Source: Nesterenkonia populi
GTDB taxonomy: Bacteria > Actinomycetota > Actinomycetes > Actinomycetales > Micrococcaceae
Length of the DNA: 64,000 nt
Reading direction: 5' to 3'
NCBI RefSeq assembly: GCF_007994735.1
Contig: NZ_VOIL01000001.1
Location: 2,473,626-2,537,625 of the forward strand
Within the stretch, counting starts at the first letter, position 1; each line of letters opens with the position of its first letter. Positions 28,952 through 36,703 of this stretch are shown one piece after another. The position numbers and the translations under genes are program-made. The notes beneath the pieces were generated by a model. The model did no database searches, was not told the DNA's origin, and saw only the letters and a program-made list of their open reading frames with translations.

Positions 28952-29422
28952 TCAGTCGAGCTGAAGGATCTTCTCAGTCACGACCTGGGCCCGGGCGTTG
29001 GAGAAGACCTGCTCCTCCCCGACTTCCTGGAAGCCGCGGGTGGCGAGGATTTTCAGGCTGCCGCCGTTGTCCGCGACGACGCGTGCACGCAGGGGCCGCG
29101 GCTCGAACTCTTTGAGGAACTGGTCCACAGCGGTGGTCGTGATGCCCTGGGACCAGAACTGCTTATCGGTCCAGAACATGATCTCGTGGGCGTCCTCGTC
29201 CTGGAAGACGGCGATGGAGCCGGCGGGGACGCCGTCGACGTCGATGGTGCGGACCAGGGAGGACTCGTCACCGAGGAGCTGGCTCCAGTGGTGGTCGAAG
29301 ACGCTTCGGTCCTTGGGGTTGGTGGGCGCGAAGCCGGCCATGTGGGCGGCGTCGGCGTCCTGCTGAAAGTGGAAGAACTGGTCCAGGTCGGCTTCGTTGA
29401 CGGCCCGCAGTGTGATGCTCAT
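28952..29422 (-). CDS. GNAT-family N-acetyltransferase
   Basis: A 156-residue GNAT protein, about the length of a single acetyltransferase domain. Seen are LRAVNEADLDQFFHFQQDAD at the N-terminus, AGSIAVFQDEDAHEIMFWTD in the central strands, FWSQGITTTAVDQFLKEF in place of the acetyl-CoA loop, and RARVVADNGGSLKILATRGF at the end. RimJ/RimL-like folds act on proteins or small amines; the substrate cannot be told. It lies 5 bases downstream of the DivIVA-domain gene and is probably cotranscribed with it. Confidence 0.8.
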   Translation of the reverse strand: MSITLRAVNEADLDQFFHFQQDADAAHMAGFAPTNPKDRSVFDHHWSQLLGDESSLVRTIDVDGVPAGSIAVFQDEDAHEIMFWTDKQFWSQGITTTAVDQFLKEFEPRPLRARVVADNGGSLKILATRGFQEVGEEQVFSNARAQVVTEKILQLD

Positions 29423-29427
29423 TCGAG

Positions 29428-29976
29428 TCAGCCTACCGAAGCCATGATCTCAGTCATACGGTCCAGGAACGCATCGACCTGGGCTTCGTCGTAGGCGGAG
29501 CCGCCGGATGCGGCGGCGAAGGTGACGGTGCGGATCTCGTCGACGCTCATCGGGTTCTCGCCGTCGAGGTACTGCTCGAGCCGATGGGCGAGCTCGTCCA
29601 CCTCGGTCTTGCGGTACCCGGCGGGCCCGGCGTCGGGCTCCCGGAACCGTTGGCCCGCGGGGCGCTCGAGGCGTCTGCGCAGCGGTTCGGCGCGCTCGGC
29701 GAGCAGCTCGTACCAGGCGTCCTCTCCGTGGGCGGCGATGTAGCGGTCGCGCTCGGCAGAGGCGAAGGCGTCCTCGAGCCGGTCCAGGGCCGCATCGACC
29801 TCCGCGGGGTTGTACCCGCCGGGGCCCATGGAGAAGCTGGCCTCCCGGATCTCGGCCAGGGGCATGCTGCGTCCGGAGTCATAGGCCGCGCGGGCGCGGG
29901 CCATGAACTGGTCGACTTCCTCCCGGCTGTAGCCGTGCTCGTTCTCGGAGAGCAGGGTGAACAGTGGTTGCGCCAT
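29428..29976 (-). CDS. Protein with two DivIVA-type repeats
   Basis: A 182-residue protein with two copies of the short DivIVA-like motif common in actinobacteria. The first is EHGYSREEVDQFMARARAAY ... IREASFSMGPGGYNPAEVDA; the second is PAGYRKTEVDELAHRLEQYL ... IRTVTFAAASGGSAYDEAQVD. Charged helices link them. It has no membrane segment. Such proteins may associate with membrane curvature or cell-pole proteins. It sits between cdsA and the GNAT gene. Confidence 0.8.
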   Translation of the reverse strand: MAQPLFTLLSENEHGYSREEVDQFMARARAAYDSGRSMPLAEIREASFSMGPGGYNPAEVDAALDRLEDAFASAERDRYIAAHGEDAWYELLAERAEPLRRRLERPAGQRFREPDAGPAGYRKTEVDELAHRLEQYLDGENPMSVDEIRTVTFAAASGGSAYDEAQVDAFLDRMTEIMASVG

Positions 29977-29996
29977 GCCGACAAGCCTAAGTGGGC

Positions 29997-30929
29997 TCAG
30001 CCCAGGCCGAGAGCCACCACGCCGAGGTAGGCGGCCGGCATCGCCCAGACGATCGAGTCGAGCCGGTCCATGACCCCGCCGTGGCCGGGCAGTGCGTTGG
30101 ACATGTCCTTGATGCCTGTTTCACGCTTGAGCATCGATTCCGCGAAGTCTCCGGCGGTGGCTGCGACGACGACGAGCAGCGCGAGCACCACCCCCGCGTA
30201 GAGCGGCTCGGAGAACACCAGCCAGGAGAACAGCGAGCTGACCGCGGAGGCGCCGATGACGGAGCCGGCGAAGCCCTCCCAGGACTTTTTGGGGCTGACC
30301 GTCGGCACCATGGGGTGCTTCCCGAAGAGTCGGCCTGCGATGTACCCGAAGGTGTCGTTGGAGACCACCAGCAGCACGACGACGGTCAGCCGCCATGCAC
30401 CGTCGTCCAGCTGCACCAGGAGCACGGCGAAGGACACGAGGAAAGGCACCCAGCAGGCGGTGAAGATCGCTGCTGCAGCTGACTGCAGCGGGGGACGGCC
30501 TGTGTCATCAGAAGGCTTTCGGAGGGTGCTGCGGATGAGCACCCAGGCCACCAGCAGGATGCTGGTGGCAGCCAGCGCGAGGACCAGGCCCTCCTCCGCG
30601 GCGACGTAGGCCGCCACCAGCATCCCGACCGAACCCACGCCCAGGGGGATGACCGGAACCTCGAATCTCTGGCTCCGAAGGGCCCGGGCCACCTCCCAGA
30701 CGCCCAGGCACAGCAGAACAGAGAAGAGGCCTATCAGCACCTCGACGAAGAAGAGGATGCCGATCACCGCTGGGATCAGCAGCCCAGCACCGGTGGCGAT
30801 GGCTGCCGGTAGGTTCCGTCCGCCGCGGGGCTCCTTCTTCTCGGGAGGGGTCACGGCCGAATCTCTCAGGTTCTGGGCAGGCGGGGCTTCGGTGCCGTCA
30901 GACGGGAAGGGCGGCGGCGTAGAGGTCAT
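29997..30929 (-). CDS. cdsA: Phosphatidate cytidylyltransferase
   Basis: A 310-residue integral membrane enzyme. It makes CDP-diacylglycerol from CTP and phosphatidate, the branch point of phospholipid synthesis. After a Pro-rich cytoplasmic start of about 40 residues there are about eight helices. The signature region is DTFGYIAGRLFGKHPMVPTVSPKKSWEG, followed by GDFAESMLKRETGIKDMSNA and LPGHGGVMDRLDSIVWA with the conserved Asp residues. It follows frr closely, the standard rpsB-tsf-pyrH-frr-cdsA order. Confidence 0.95.
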   Translation of the reverse strand: MTSTPPPFPSDGTEAPPAQNLRDSAVTPPEKKEPRGGRNLPAAIATGAGLLIPAVIGILFFVEVLIGLFSVLLCLGVWEVARALRSQRFEVPVIPLGVGSVGMLVAAYVAAEEGLVLALAATSILLVAWVLIRSTLRKPSDDTGRPPLQSAAAAIFTACWVPFLVSFAVLLVQLDDGAWRLTVVVLLVVSNDTFGYIAGRLFGKHPMVPTVSPKKSWEGFAGSVIGASAVSSLFSWLVFSEPLYAGVVLALLVVVAATAGDFAESMLKRETGIKDMSNALPGHGGVMDRLDSIVWAMPAAYLGVVALGLG

Positions 30930-30944
30930 GTGGGGCGCCGAGGC

Positions 30945-31502
30945 TCAGACCTCGAGGAGTTCGGCTTCCTTGCGCTTGGACATCTCCTCGATGCGGTCCA
31001 CGTACTTCTTGGTGAGCGCCTCGAGCTCCTTGGTGCCGCGCTCGGCGTCGTCCTCGCCGACTTCGCCGTCCTTGGAGGCTTTCTCCATCGCCTCCTTGGC
31101 TTTGCGGCGGGCGTTGCGGACGGAGACCTTGTGGTCCTCCCCCTTGCCTTTGATGAGCTTCACGTATTCCTTGCGCCGCTCCTCGGTCAGCTCCGGCATG
31201 GTGATGCGGATCTGTTTGCCGTCGTTGGACGGGTTCGCGCCGATCTCGGAGTCGGAGAGGGCCTTCTCGATCTCGCGCATCGCGGAGACGTCATAGGGGG
31301 TGATGAGGATGGTGCGTGCGTCCGGTGTGTTGAAGGACGCGAGCTGCTGCAGCGGGGTGGCGCTGCCGTAGTAGTCGACGAGCACCTTGGAGTACATGGC
31401 AGGGTTGGCCCGACCGGTGCGCACGCTGGCGAAGTCCTCGCTGGTCGCCTCGACGGTGCGCTGCATGGCATCTTCGGCCTCGAGCAGGGTCTCCTCAATC
31501 AC
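30945..31502 (-). CDS. frr: Ribosome recycling factor
   Basis: A 185-residue protein of standard length. It splits post-termination ribosomes with EF-G. Characteristic segments are DFASVRTGRANPAMYSKVLV, YYGSATPLQQLASFNTPDAR, TMPELTEERRKEYVKLIKGK and VSVRNARRKAKEAMEKASK. It lies between pyrH and cdsA in the translation cluster. Confidence 0.97.
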   Translation of the reverse strand: MIEETLLEAEDAMQRTVEATSEDFASVRTGRANPAMYSKVLVDYYGSATPLQQLASFNTPDARTILITPYDVSAMREIEKALSDSEIGANPSNDGKQIRITMPELTEERRKEYVKLIKGKGEDHKVSVRNARRKAKEAMEKASKDGEVGEDDAERGTKELEALTKKYVDRIEEMSKRKEAELLEV

Positions 31503-31570
31503 GGTTCTCTCCTTGGGTGTCCGGTTGTGCCAGGTGGAAGTCTACTGAAAGGGGGCGACGTCGAGCACTG

Positions 31571-32320
31571 TCATGGGTTGACGGCGGTGCCGATCTCTTC
31601 GCCGAGCAGGGCGCGGGTGATGTTCCCCTCCCCCTCCATGCCGAAGACCCGCATGGGCAGGCCGTTGTCGTTGCACATGGTCATCGCAGTCTGGTCCATG
31701 ACTCGGATGTCCTGGCGCAGCGCCTCATCGTAGGTGAGGGTGTCCAGCTTCTCTGCGCTGGGGTCCTTGCGGGGGTCTGCGCTGTAGACGCCGTCCACGC
31801 CGGACTTCGCCATGAGCACCTGCTGCGCTCCTACCTCCAGGGCACGCTGCGCGCAGACCGTGTCGGTGGAGAAGAACGGCATGCCCGCGCCGGCTCCGAA
31901 GACCACTACGCGGCCCTTCTCCATGTGGCGGACGGCCCGGAGGGGGATGTAGGGCTCGGAGACCTGAGCCATGGAGATGGCGGTCTGCACACGGGTGGGC
32001 TGCCCCGACTGCTCAAGGAAGTCCTGGAGCGACAGGGCGTTCATCACGGTTCCGAGCATGCCCATGTAGTCGGCGCGGGCCCTGTCCATACCGGCTTTGG
32101 ACAGTTCGGCGCCGCGGAAGAAATTGCCGCCGCCGACGACGACGCTGACCTCGACCCGGCCCTTCACCGCGGCGATCTGCTCGGCGATGGCCCGCACAGT
32201 GGCGGGGTCCACGCCCACGGAGCCGCCGCCGAAGACCTCGCCGGAGAGCTTCAGGAGCACGCGGCGGCGTCCTGGGTTGGCGCGATCCGGGGTGGTGTCA
32301 GCGGGCACGGGCGGTGTCAT
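31571..32320 (-). CDS. pyrH: UMP kinase
   Basis: A 249-residue amino-acid-kinase-fold enzyme that phosphorylates UMP to UDP. Seen are [14 protein letters not shown] at the nucleotide site, [11 protein letters not shown], the [15 protein letters not shown] helix and [16 protein letters not shown]. The C-terminal [20 protein letters not shown] closes the fold. AAGGAG four bases before ATG 32320 sets the start. A terminator separates it from tsf, but it may also be reached by read-through. Confidence 0.97.
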   Translation of the reverse strand: MTPPVPADTTPDRANPGRRRVLLKLSGEVFGGGSVGVDPATVRAIAEQIAAVKGRVEVSVVVGGGNFFRGAELSKAGMDRARADYMGMLGTVMNALSLQDFLEQSGQPTRVQTAISMAQVSEPYIPLRAVRHMEKGRVVVFGAGAGMPFFSTDTVCAQRALEVGAQQVLMAKSGVDGVYSADPRKDPSAEKLDTLTYDEALRQDIRVMDQTAMTMCNDNGLPMRVFGMEGEGNITRALLGEEIGTAVNP

Positions 32321-32367
32321 GGGGCTCCTTCGCATCGCGGGGCTTCTGGGACGGGATGTCGGGCATA

Positions 32368-32409
32368 GGAAAAGGGGGTGGCCACCTCAGTGATGGCCAC
32401 CCCCTTTCC
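32368..32409 (-). terminator. Rho-independent terminator after tsf
   Basis: On the minus strand GGAAAGGGGGTGGCCA pairs with TGGCCACCCCCTTTTCC across a 9-base loop, and the stem leads into a short T-rich end. The stem is about 14 perfect pairs with part of the T-run paired. It sits 36 bases after the tsf stop and before pyrH. Confidence 0.75.
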
Positions 32410-32445
32410 TGTGAAGACGTTCAGCTCAGTTTAACGCCTCAGGCC

Positions 32446-33282
32446 TCAGGAGCCGACGCGGAAGCGGGCGAAGCCCACAGCCTTGGCGCCGGCGGCGTCG
32501 AGGATCTGGCTGACGGTCTGCTTGGGGTCCTTTGCGAAGGGCTGGTCGACGAGCACGTGCTCCTTGAAGTACGCGTTGGTGCGTCCCTCGATGATCTTGG
32601 GCAGAGCCTGCTCCGGCTTGTTCTCGGCGCGGGCGGTCTCCTCGGCGATGCGACGCTCGTCGGCGACGGTCTCTTCGGGGACCTCCTCACGGACGAGGTA
32701 GGTCGGGGACAGGGCGGCTGCGTGCACGGCGACGTCGTGAGCTGCGGCCTTGGCGTCCTCGGAGTCGCTGTCCGCTGCAAAGAGCACTCCGACCTGGGCA
32801 GGCAGGTCCTTGGAGGTCTTGTGCAGGTAGGCGTCCACGTAGCCGCCGGTGATCTTGGCCAGGCGGCGCACGACCACCTTCTCGCCCAGGATGGCTGCCT
32901 CTTCGGTGACGTAGTCGGAGAGCTTCTTGCCCTCGACCTCGTCCTCCAGCAGGGTCTCGACGCTGCTGTGGCCGCCGGCCACGGCAACGTCGAGGACCTT
33001 CTCTGCCAGTGCGACGAACTTGTCGGACTTGGCGACGAAGTCGGTCTCTGCGTTGACCTCGAGCAGGTAGCCGGCCTGGTCCGTCACCTTGGCGGTGATC
33101 AGCCCCTCGGCGGCCGAACGGCCCTCTCGCTTGGCGGCACCCTTCAGGCCCTTGATACGGATGGCCTCAATGGCCTTGTCGACGTCGCCGTCGGCTTCGT
33201 CCAGGGCCTTCTTGACGTCCATCATGCCGGCGCCGGTGCGCTCACGCAGGGCCTTGATGTCGGCAGCGGTGTAGTTCGCCAT
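32446..33282 (-). CDS. tsf: Elongation factor Ts
   Basis: A 278-residue nucleotide exchange factor for EF-Tu. The N-terminal UBA domain and TDVGF-like motif read IKALRERTGAGMMDVKKALD. Next come LEVNAETDFVAKSDKFVALA and VDAYLHKTSKDLPAQVGVLF, with VDQPFAKDPKQTVSQIL near the C-terminus. GGGAGG ten bases before ATG 33282 sets the start; a much longer open frame upstream is shadow sequence. It lies 31 bases after rpsB. Confidence 0.97.
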   Translation of the reverse strand: MANYTAADIKALRERTGAGMMDVKKALDEADGDVDKAIEAIRIKGLKGAAKREGRSAAEGLITAKVTDQAGYLLEVNAETDFVAKSDKFVALAEKVLDVAVAGGHSSVETLLEDEVEGKKLSDYVTEEAAILGEKVVVRRLAKITGGYVDAYLHKTSKDLPAQVGVLFAADSDSEDAKAAAHDVAVHAAALSPTYLVREEVPEETVADERRIAEETARAENKPEQALPKIIEGRTNAYFKEHVLVDQPFAKDPKQTVSQILDAAGAKAVGFARFRVGS

Positions 33283-33313
33283 GAGTTGCGTTCCTCCCAG
33301 GGGGTTTAAAGGA

Positions 33314-34222
33314 TCAGGCTTCGGTCTTCTCGGCGGCCTCGCCGGCGTCAGCGTTGGCGGGAACCTCAGCCTCACCGGTCTCTGCCTCTGCGGCGGCGTC
33401 GCCCTCGGTGGAGGGGGAAGCCTGCTCGGGCTGCTCAGCGCCCTGCTCGGCGGCGTGCTGCTCGAGCAGCTCGCGCTCCCACTCAGCCATCGGCTCAGCA
33501 GGAGTCTGGCCGGAGCCGCCGCCGCGCTTCTCGTCGCGGGCGATGAGGCCATCGGCCACAGCATCTGCGACCACGCGGGTCAGCAGGTCCACGGAGCGGA
33601 TGGCGTCGTCGTTGCCGGGGATGGGGTACTGGACCTCGTCGGGGTCGCAGTTGGTGTCCAGGATGCCGACCACCGGAATGCCCAGCTTGTGAGCCTCGTC
33701 CACGGCCAGGTGCTCCTTGTTGGTGTCCACAACCCAGATCGCGGAGGGCGTCTTGTTCAGGTTGCGGATGCCGCCCAGGTTGGAGCGCAGCTTCTCCAGC
33801 TCGCGGGAGAGCAGCAGCAGCTCCTTCTTGGTGTACTGGGAGCCGGCGACGTCGTCGAAGTCGATCTCCTCGAGCTCCTTCATCCGCTGCACACGCTTGG
33901 AGACGGTGGCGAAGTTGGTGAGCATGCCGCCGAGCCAGCGGTGGTTCACGTAGGGCTGCCCCACTCGGGTGGCCTGCTCGGCGATGGCCTCCTGGGCCTG
34001 CTTCTTGGTGCCGACGAAGAGGATGGTGCCGCCGTGGGCGACAGTCTGCTTGACGAACTCGTAGGCGCGGTCGATGTAGGACAGCGACTGCTGCAGGTCA
34101 ACGATGTAGATGCCGTTGCGCTCGGTGAAGATGTAGCGCTTCATCTTCGGGTTCCAGCGTCGGGTCTGGTGGCCGAAGTGAACGCCGGAGTCCAGCAGCT
34201 GGCGCATAGTGACGACAGACAT
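33314..34222 (-). CDS. rpsB: 30S ribosomal protein S2
   Basis: A 302-residue S2 protein with the usual core ([75 protein letters not shown] segment). An acidic, Ala/Glu-rich C-terminal extension of about 60 residues is typical of actinobacteria. AAAGGA precedes the ATG. First gene of rpsB-tsf-pyrH-frr-cdsA. Confidence 0.97.
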   Translation of the reverse strand: MSVVTMRQLLDSGVHFGHQTRRWNPKMKRYIFTERNGIYIVDLQQSLSYIDRAYEFVKQTVAHGGTILFVGTKKQAQEAIAEQATRVGQPYVNHRWLGGMLTNFATVSKRVQRMKELEEIDFDDVAGSQYTKKELLLLSRELEKLRSNLGGIRNLNKTPSAIWVVDTNKEHLAVDEAHKLGIPVVGILDTNCDPDEVQYPIPGNDDAIRSVDLLTRVVADAVADGLIARDEKRGGGSGQTPAEPMAEWERELLEQHAAEQGAEQPEQASPSTEGDAAAEAETGEAEVPANADAGEAAEKTEA

Positions 34223-34598
34223 GAAAAGTCCTTTCGGTGCCGGGCTTGGGACATGGGCGCACCCATGCAGCTCCGGCTAGTTTTCTCGGTTGCGGTGTGT
34301 CCGGCTTTCCCGGATTCCTAGCTGCGATGCAAGCCTGGGCTCCCGACCCCAGCACACACCACGCCCAGTCGCCTGAGCATCATGAATGGACCGAAGGGAT
34401 CGACCCGCGCAGCACGCGGGGAATCACAGCGCGTAGTCAGCTGGGCACGCGGAAAGACCGCACGCATCAGCTGCTGGGGCTCAGTCTAGCCGCACGCGCC
34501 CTTTTTCCCAACCCGCTCCGCGCCTCCCTGAGCCGATGCCCCGCCTCGGCCTTGCACAGGGGTTCTGGGGCAGCGGCGTCTCGTCTCAGAGTTGGTGC
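34223..34598. other. Divergent intergenic region rpsB / M23 peptidase
   Basis: This 376-base gap holds the rpsB leader and promoter region and the upstream region of the M23 gene. The rpsB leader contains the perfect hairpin CATGGG-CGCA-CCCATG at 34252-34267, about 30 bases before the ATG. It could be an S2 autoregulatory element, but no known motif was recognised. I see no further gene. Confidence 0.4.
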
Positions 34599-35132
34599 AT
34601 GGCTGAGATGTTCCTGGCGAGGCGCTCGCTCCTGACTCTGCTCCTCCTGACCCTGCTGAGCTTGCCGGCAACGACGCAGAGCTCACCCTCGCTCCATCCG
34701 AATGACTGGGAGCCTCCGCTGCGGAGTGCTGATATCGCCCGGGAGTTCGCGGCTCCCCCTGCCCCCTGGGCCCGGGGGCATAGGGGTTTGGACCTGGGCG
34801 CACCCGCGAAAGCGCAGATCCGCTCCCCCGCCGACGGGGTCGTCAGCTTCTCCGGCACAGTAGTCAACCGCCACGTGCTCTCCATCAACCACGGCAACGG
34901 CTACATCAGCTCCTTCGAACCCATCGAAACCGACCTCAACGACGGAGACCCCGTCAGCCAAGAACAACCCATCGGACACCTAAACACCTACGACGACGGC
35001 ACCCACCACTGCGACTCCCCCTGCCTGCACTGGGGAGTCCGACACCACGGCCAATACATCAACCCGATGCTCCTCCTAGGCCCGGTCGAACCCTCCGTGC
35101 TGCTGCCGCTGCACGAAACAACAGAACCCTGA
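34599..35132 (+). CDS. M23-family (LytM-like) peptidase homologue, exported
   Basis: A 177-residue protein with a signal peptide (FLARRSLLTLLLLTLLSLPA) and a LytM/M23 domain over residues about 65-170. The motifs are RGHRGLDLGAPAKAQIRSPA (zinc ligands His and Asp), SINHGNGYISSFEPIE and SPCLHWGVRHHGQYINP. In the last motif the first His of the usual HxH is Cys, so only the second His (a zinc ligand) remains, as in related actinobacterial proteins near rpsB. It may bind rather than cut peptidoglycan. ATG 34599 or 34608 could be the start. A truncated second copy lies at 56013-56384. Confidence 0.8.
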   Translation: MAEMFLARRSLLTLLLLTLLSLPATTQSSPSLHPNDWEPPLRSADIAREFAAPPAPWARGHRGLDLGAPAKAQIRSPADGVVSFSGTVVNRHVLSINHGNGYISSFEPIETDLNDGDPVSQEQPIGHLNTYDDGTHHCDSPCLHWGVRHHGQYINPMLLLGPVEPSVLLPLHETTEP

Positions 35133-35934
35133 CGCCAGCAACAACCTCGACCAACCACGCATCCGAGAACATGCCACCCATCACCTCCGGCACACCGAAG
35201 GCTCGATGAACGGCCAGGTATGAGCGATCCGGTCTGAAGCAGGGCAGGCGGCTTCCTGACGGTGGCGCACCGCACGCACAGGGATAGTCTTACGGGCGGG
35301 GCGTAGTGGACACGACAGTCCCGACTTCCGCGAGGTCTGCCGGAACGAGAACGTCGTGACGTTCTTCCCGACTGAGCCGACCATGCCTGGCCATGTGCTC
35401 TTGAGCCCGCGGCGGCGCGTCCGAACCATTTGGGCACTCGATCCCGACGAGGTCGCCGACTCTCGGGGGCCGCGCTCCTCCTGGCCGAGGCGATCAGTGA
35501 GGCGGTGCAGCAAGGGAGACTCAACGTCATCCAGGCCAATGGGCAGGGTCGCCAGATCGAACCGAAGCGTGCCGCTCTGCACCCTCCACTCGGTTGACGC
35601 CGACGAACCGCAGGGGGCCGCCTCTCTTGAGCTTCCGACCTTGACGAAGATCACGCGCGCCTACTTCTCCGAGGGCCTCGGTTGAGGCTTCGTGGTCGAT
35701 CACACCCTTTTGCATCGCGCTACTGCTAGCCGGTGCTGGGGTCCTGAGCGTCGTTGTGAGTTAGGTAATATGGGAGCGTTCGCAGCCTGAAAGCTGGGGG
35801 CGGACCCACTTCGAAACTGGGGCGTCCTAGAGGTTGTGGTGGCGCTGCTGCTTCTCGGCGTCGTTCGCCTACTGAGTGACTGGTCGAGGACCAAGAATGT
35901 AAGTAACGACGACAAAGAGGACGGGAGGTCCATC
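35133..35934. other. Gap with decayed sequence
   Basis: Apart from the HIT remnant I see no intact gene here. A frame open from 35791 encodes a hydrophobic stretch (VVVALLLLGVVRLL) continuous with the small peptide gene at 35935, so a longer 80-residue product from GTG 35836 is possible. A TAATAT box at 35766-35771 might be a -10 element for it. Confidence 0.4.
35302..35597 (+). pseudogene. Decayed HIT-family protein gene
   Basis: Two frames together spell part of a HIT (histidine triad) nucleotide hydrolase. From 35302 one frame gives PDFREVCRNENVVTFFPTEP then TMPGHVLLSPRRRVRTIWAL DPDEVADS. After a shift near 35460 the next frame gives SGAALLLAEAISEAVQQGRL NVIQANGQG and ends at TGA 35595. 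The catalytic HxHxH segment that should follow NVIQANG is missing or scrambled (ALHPPLG). The N-terminal CxxC part is absent. It is a remnant just right of the M23 gene, at the beginning of the accessory region. Confidence 0.6.
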
Positions 35935-36078
35935 ATGAGAGCAAACATGTTGAAGAAGTTCTACTACAAGGTGACCGCTTGGCGGTTTCAGTGGTCAGGA
36001 CGCAAGTTCTGGCAGTACGCAATGGAATCCGTGTGGGCTTACGGCGCTGGTGTATTGGCAGCACGCCCCCTTCCTTGA
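35935..36078 (+). CDS. Small aromatic, cationic peptide (47 residues), unrecognised
   Basis: The product begins MRANMLKKFYYKVTAWRFQW and ends GAGVLAARPLP. It has four Trp, seven Phe/Tyr and eight Lys/Arg against a single acidic residue. That is strikingly basic and aromatic beside the acidic proteins around it. GGGAGG six bases before the ATG is a strong ribosome binding site, and a perfect 13-bp hairpin follows 13 bases after the stop. A membrane-active or leaderless-bacteriocin-like peptide is one possibility, but no family was recognised and no immunity or export gene is next to it. A longer in-frame start (GTG 35836) would add a transmembrane segment. Confidence 0.45.
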   Translation: MRANMLKKFYYKVTAWRFQWSGRKFWQYAMESVWAYGAGVLAARPLP

Positions 36079-36091
36079 GGTTGCGAACCCG

Positions 36092-36121
36092 CGAAGGCCC
36101 CGACTTTGGTCGGGGCCTTCG
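36092..36121 (+). terminator. Strong hairpin after the small peptide gene
   Basis: CGAAGGCCCCGAC (36092-36104) pairs perfectly with GTCGGGGCCTTCG (36109-36121) across TTTG. It begins 13 bases after the peptide stop. The 13-bp GC-rich stem is a likely terminator despite the absence of a clear U-tract. Confidence 0.65.
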
Positions 36122-36289
36122 GCGCGTGAATACCCTGGTCAATTCCGATTCAACCCATGTCTCCGCGTGTCTAGAGCGTGCTTGAAAATGCTCTCTGCCT
36201 CGACGATCATGCGCGGCGGCGTCGCCGGGTCAAAGACTCTGAGGATCGAGTGCCGGAAGGACGACGGGAGCGGTGTGATGGCGTTGGGC

Positions 36290-36703
36290 TTACTCCTCAT
36301 CAATAATTGCACTCGTTCTCCTGCACCTATAACTCGGCCACGAGGAAGAAGCGGGAAGGAAACATGAGCCGGTCTCGTTGGCGTGGCGCTGTTTCGCCTT
36401 GAGTAGGTCGTCCAGCCGGAGACGTCCGTCTAGCACGAGATAAAGGTCGGTCCCAACCAGGGTGATAAAGGGCGTCGACTCTTTGTAGCTATCGAGGGCA
36501 GGTCGGGAGAGACCATTACCGGCGACGAAAATTCCCAGCGCATTCTTGCCGTTTCGCTGAACCTTGGCTGCGAAGGCGTCGGCTGCTTCTCGGCTGACGG
36601 TGGCATTCAGCCACCTAGCCTCGAGAAGATAGTCGTCGGTCCCAAAACTAAGGAACCCGTCGATCTGCTTAGTCACCGTACTATCGGCAGTCCGTGGCTC
36701 CAT
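36290..36703 (-). pseudogene. Restriction-endonuclease-like (Mrr-type fold) remnant
   Basis: This 137-codon frame resembles the C-terminal nuclease domain of Mrr-like restriction proteins: KQIDGFLSFGTDDYLLEARW, then GKNALGIFVAGNGLSRPALD and FITLVGTDLYLVLDGRLRLD. The Asp and the E-x-R (in LLEARW, where E-x-K is usual) fit a PD-(D/E)xK core. The N-terminal domain expected in such proteins is absent. Its ATG at 36703 overlaps the TAA of the upstream GNAT gene (TAATG), so the fragment could still be translated as a downstream coupled frame. I judge it a truncated remnant, but a short functional protein cannot be excluded. Confidence 0.5.

Noticed and set aside
35181..35715. Several minus-strand frames in the gap after the M23 gene
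   Set aside because: The plus strand in two frames spells a HIT protein remnant, so the minus frames are its shadow.
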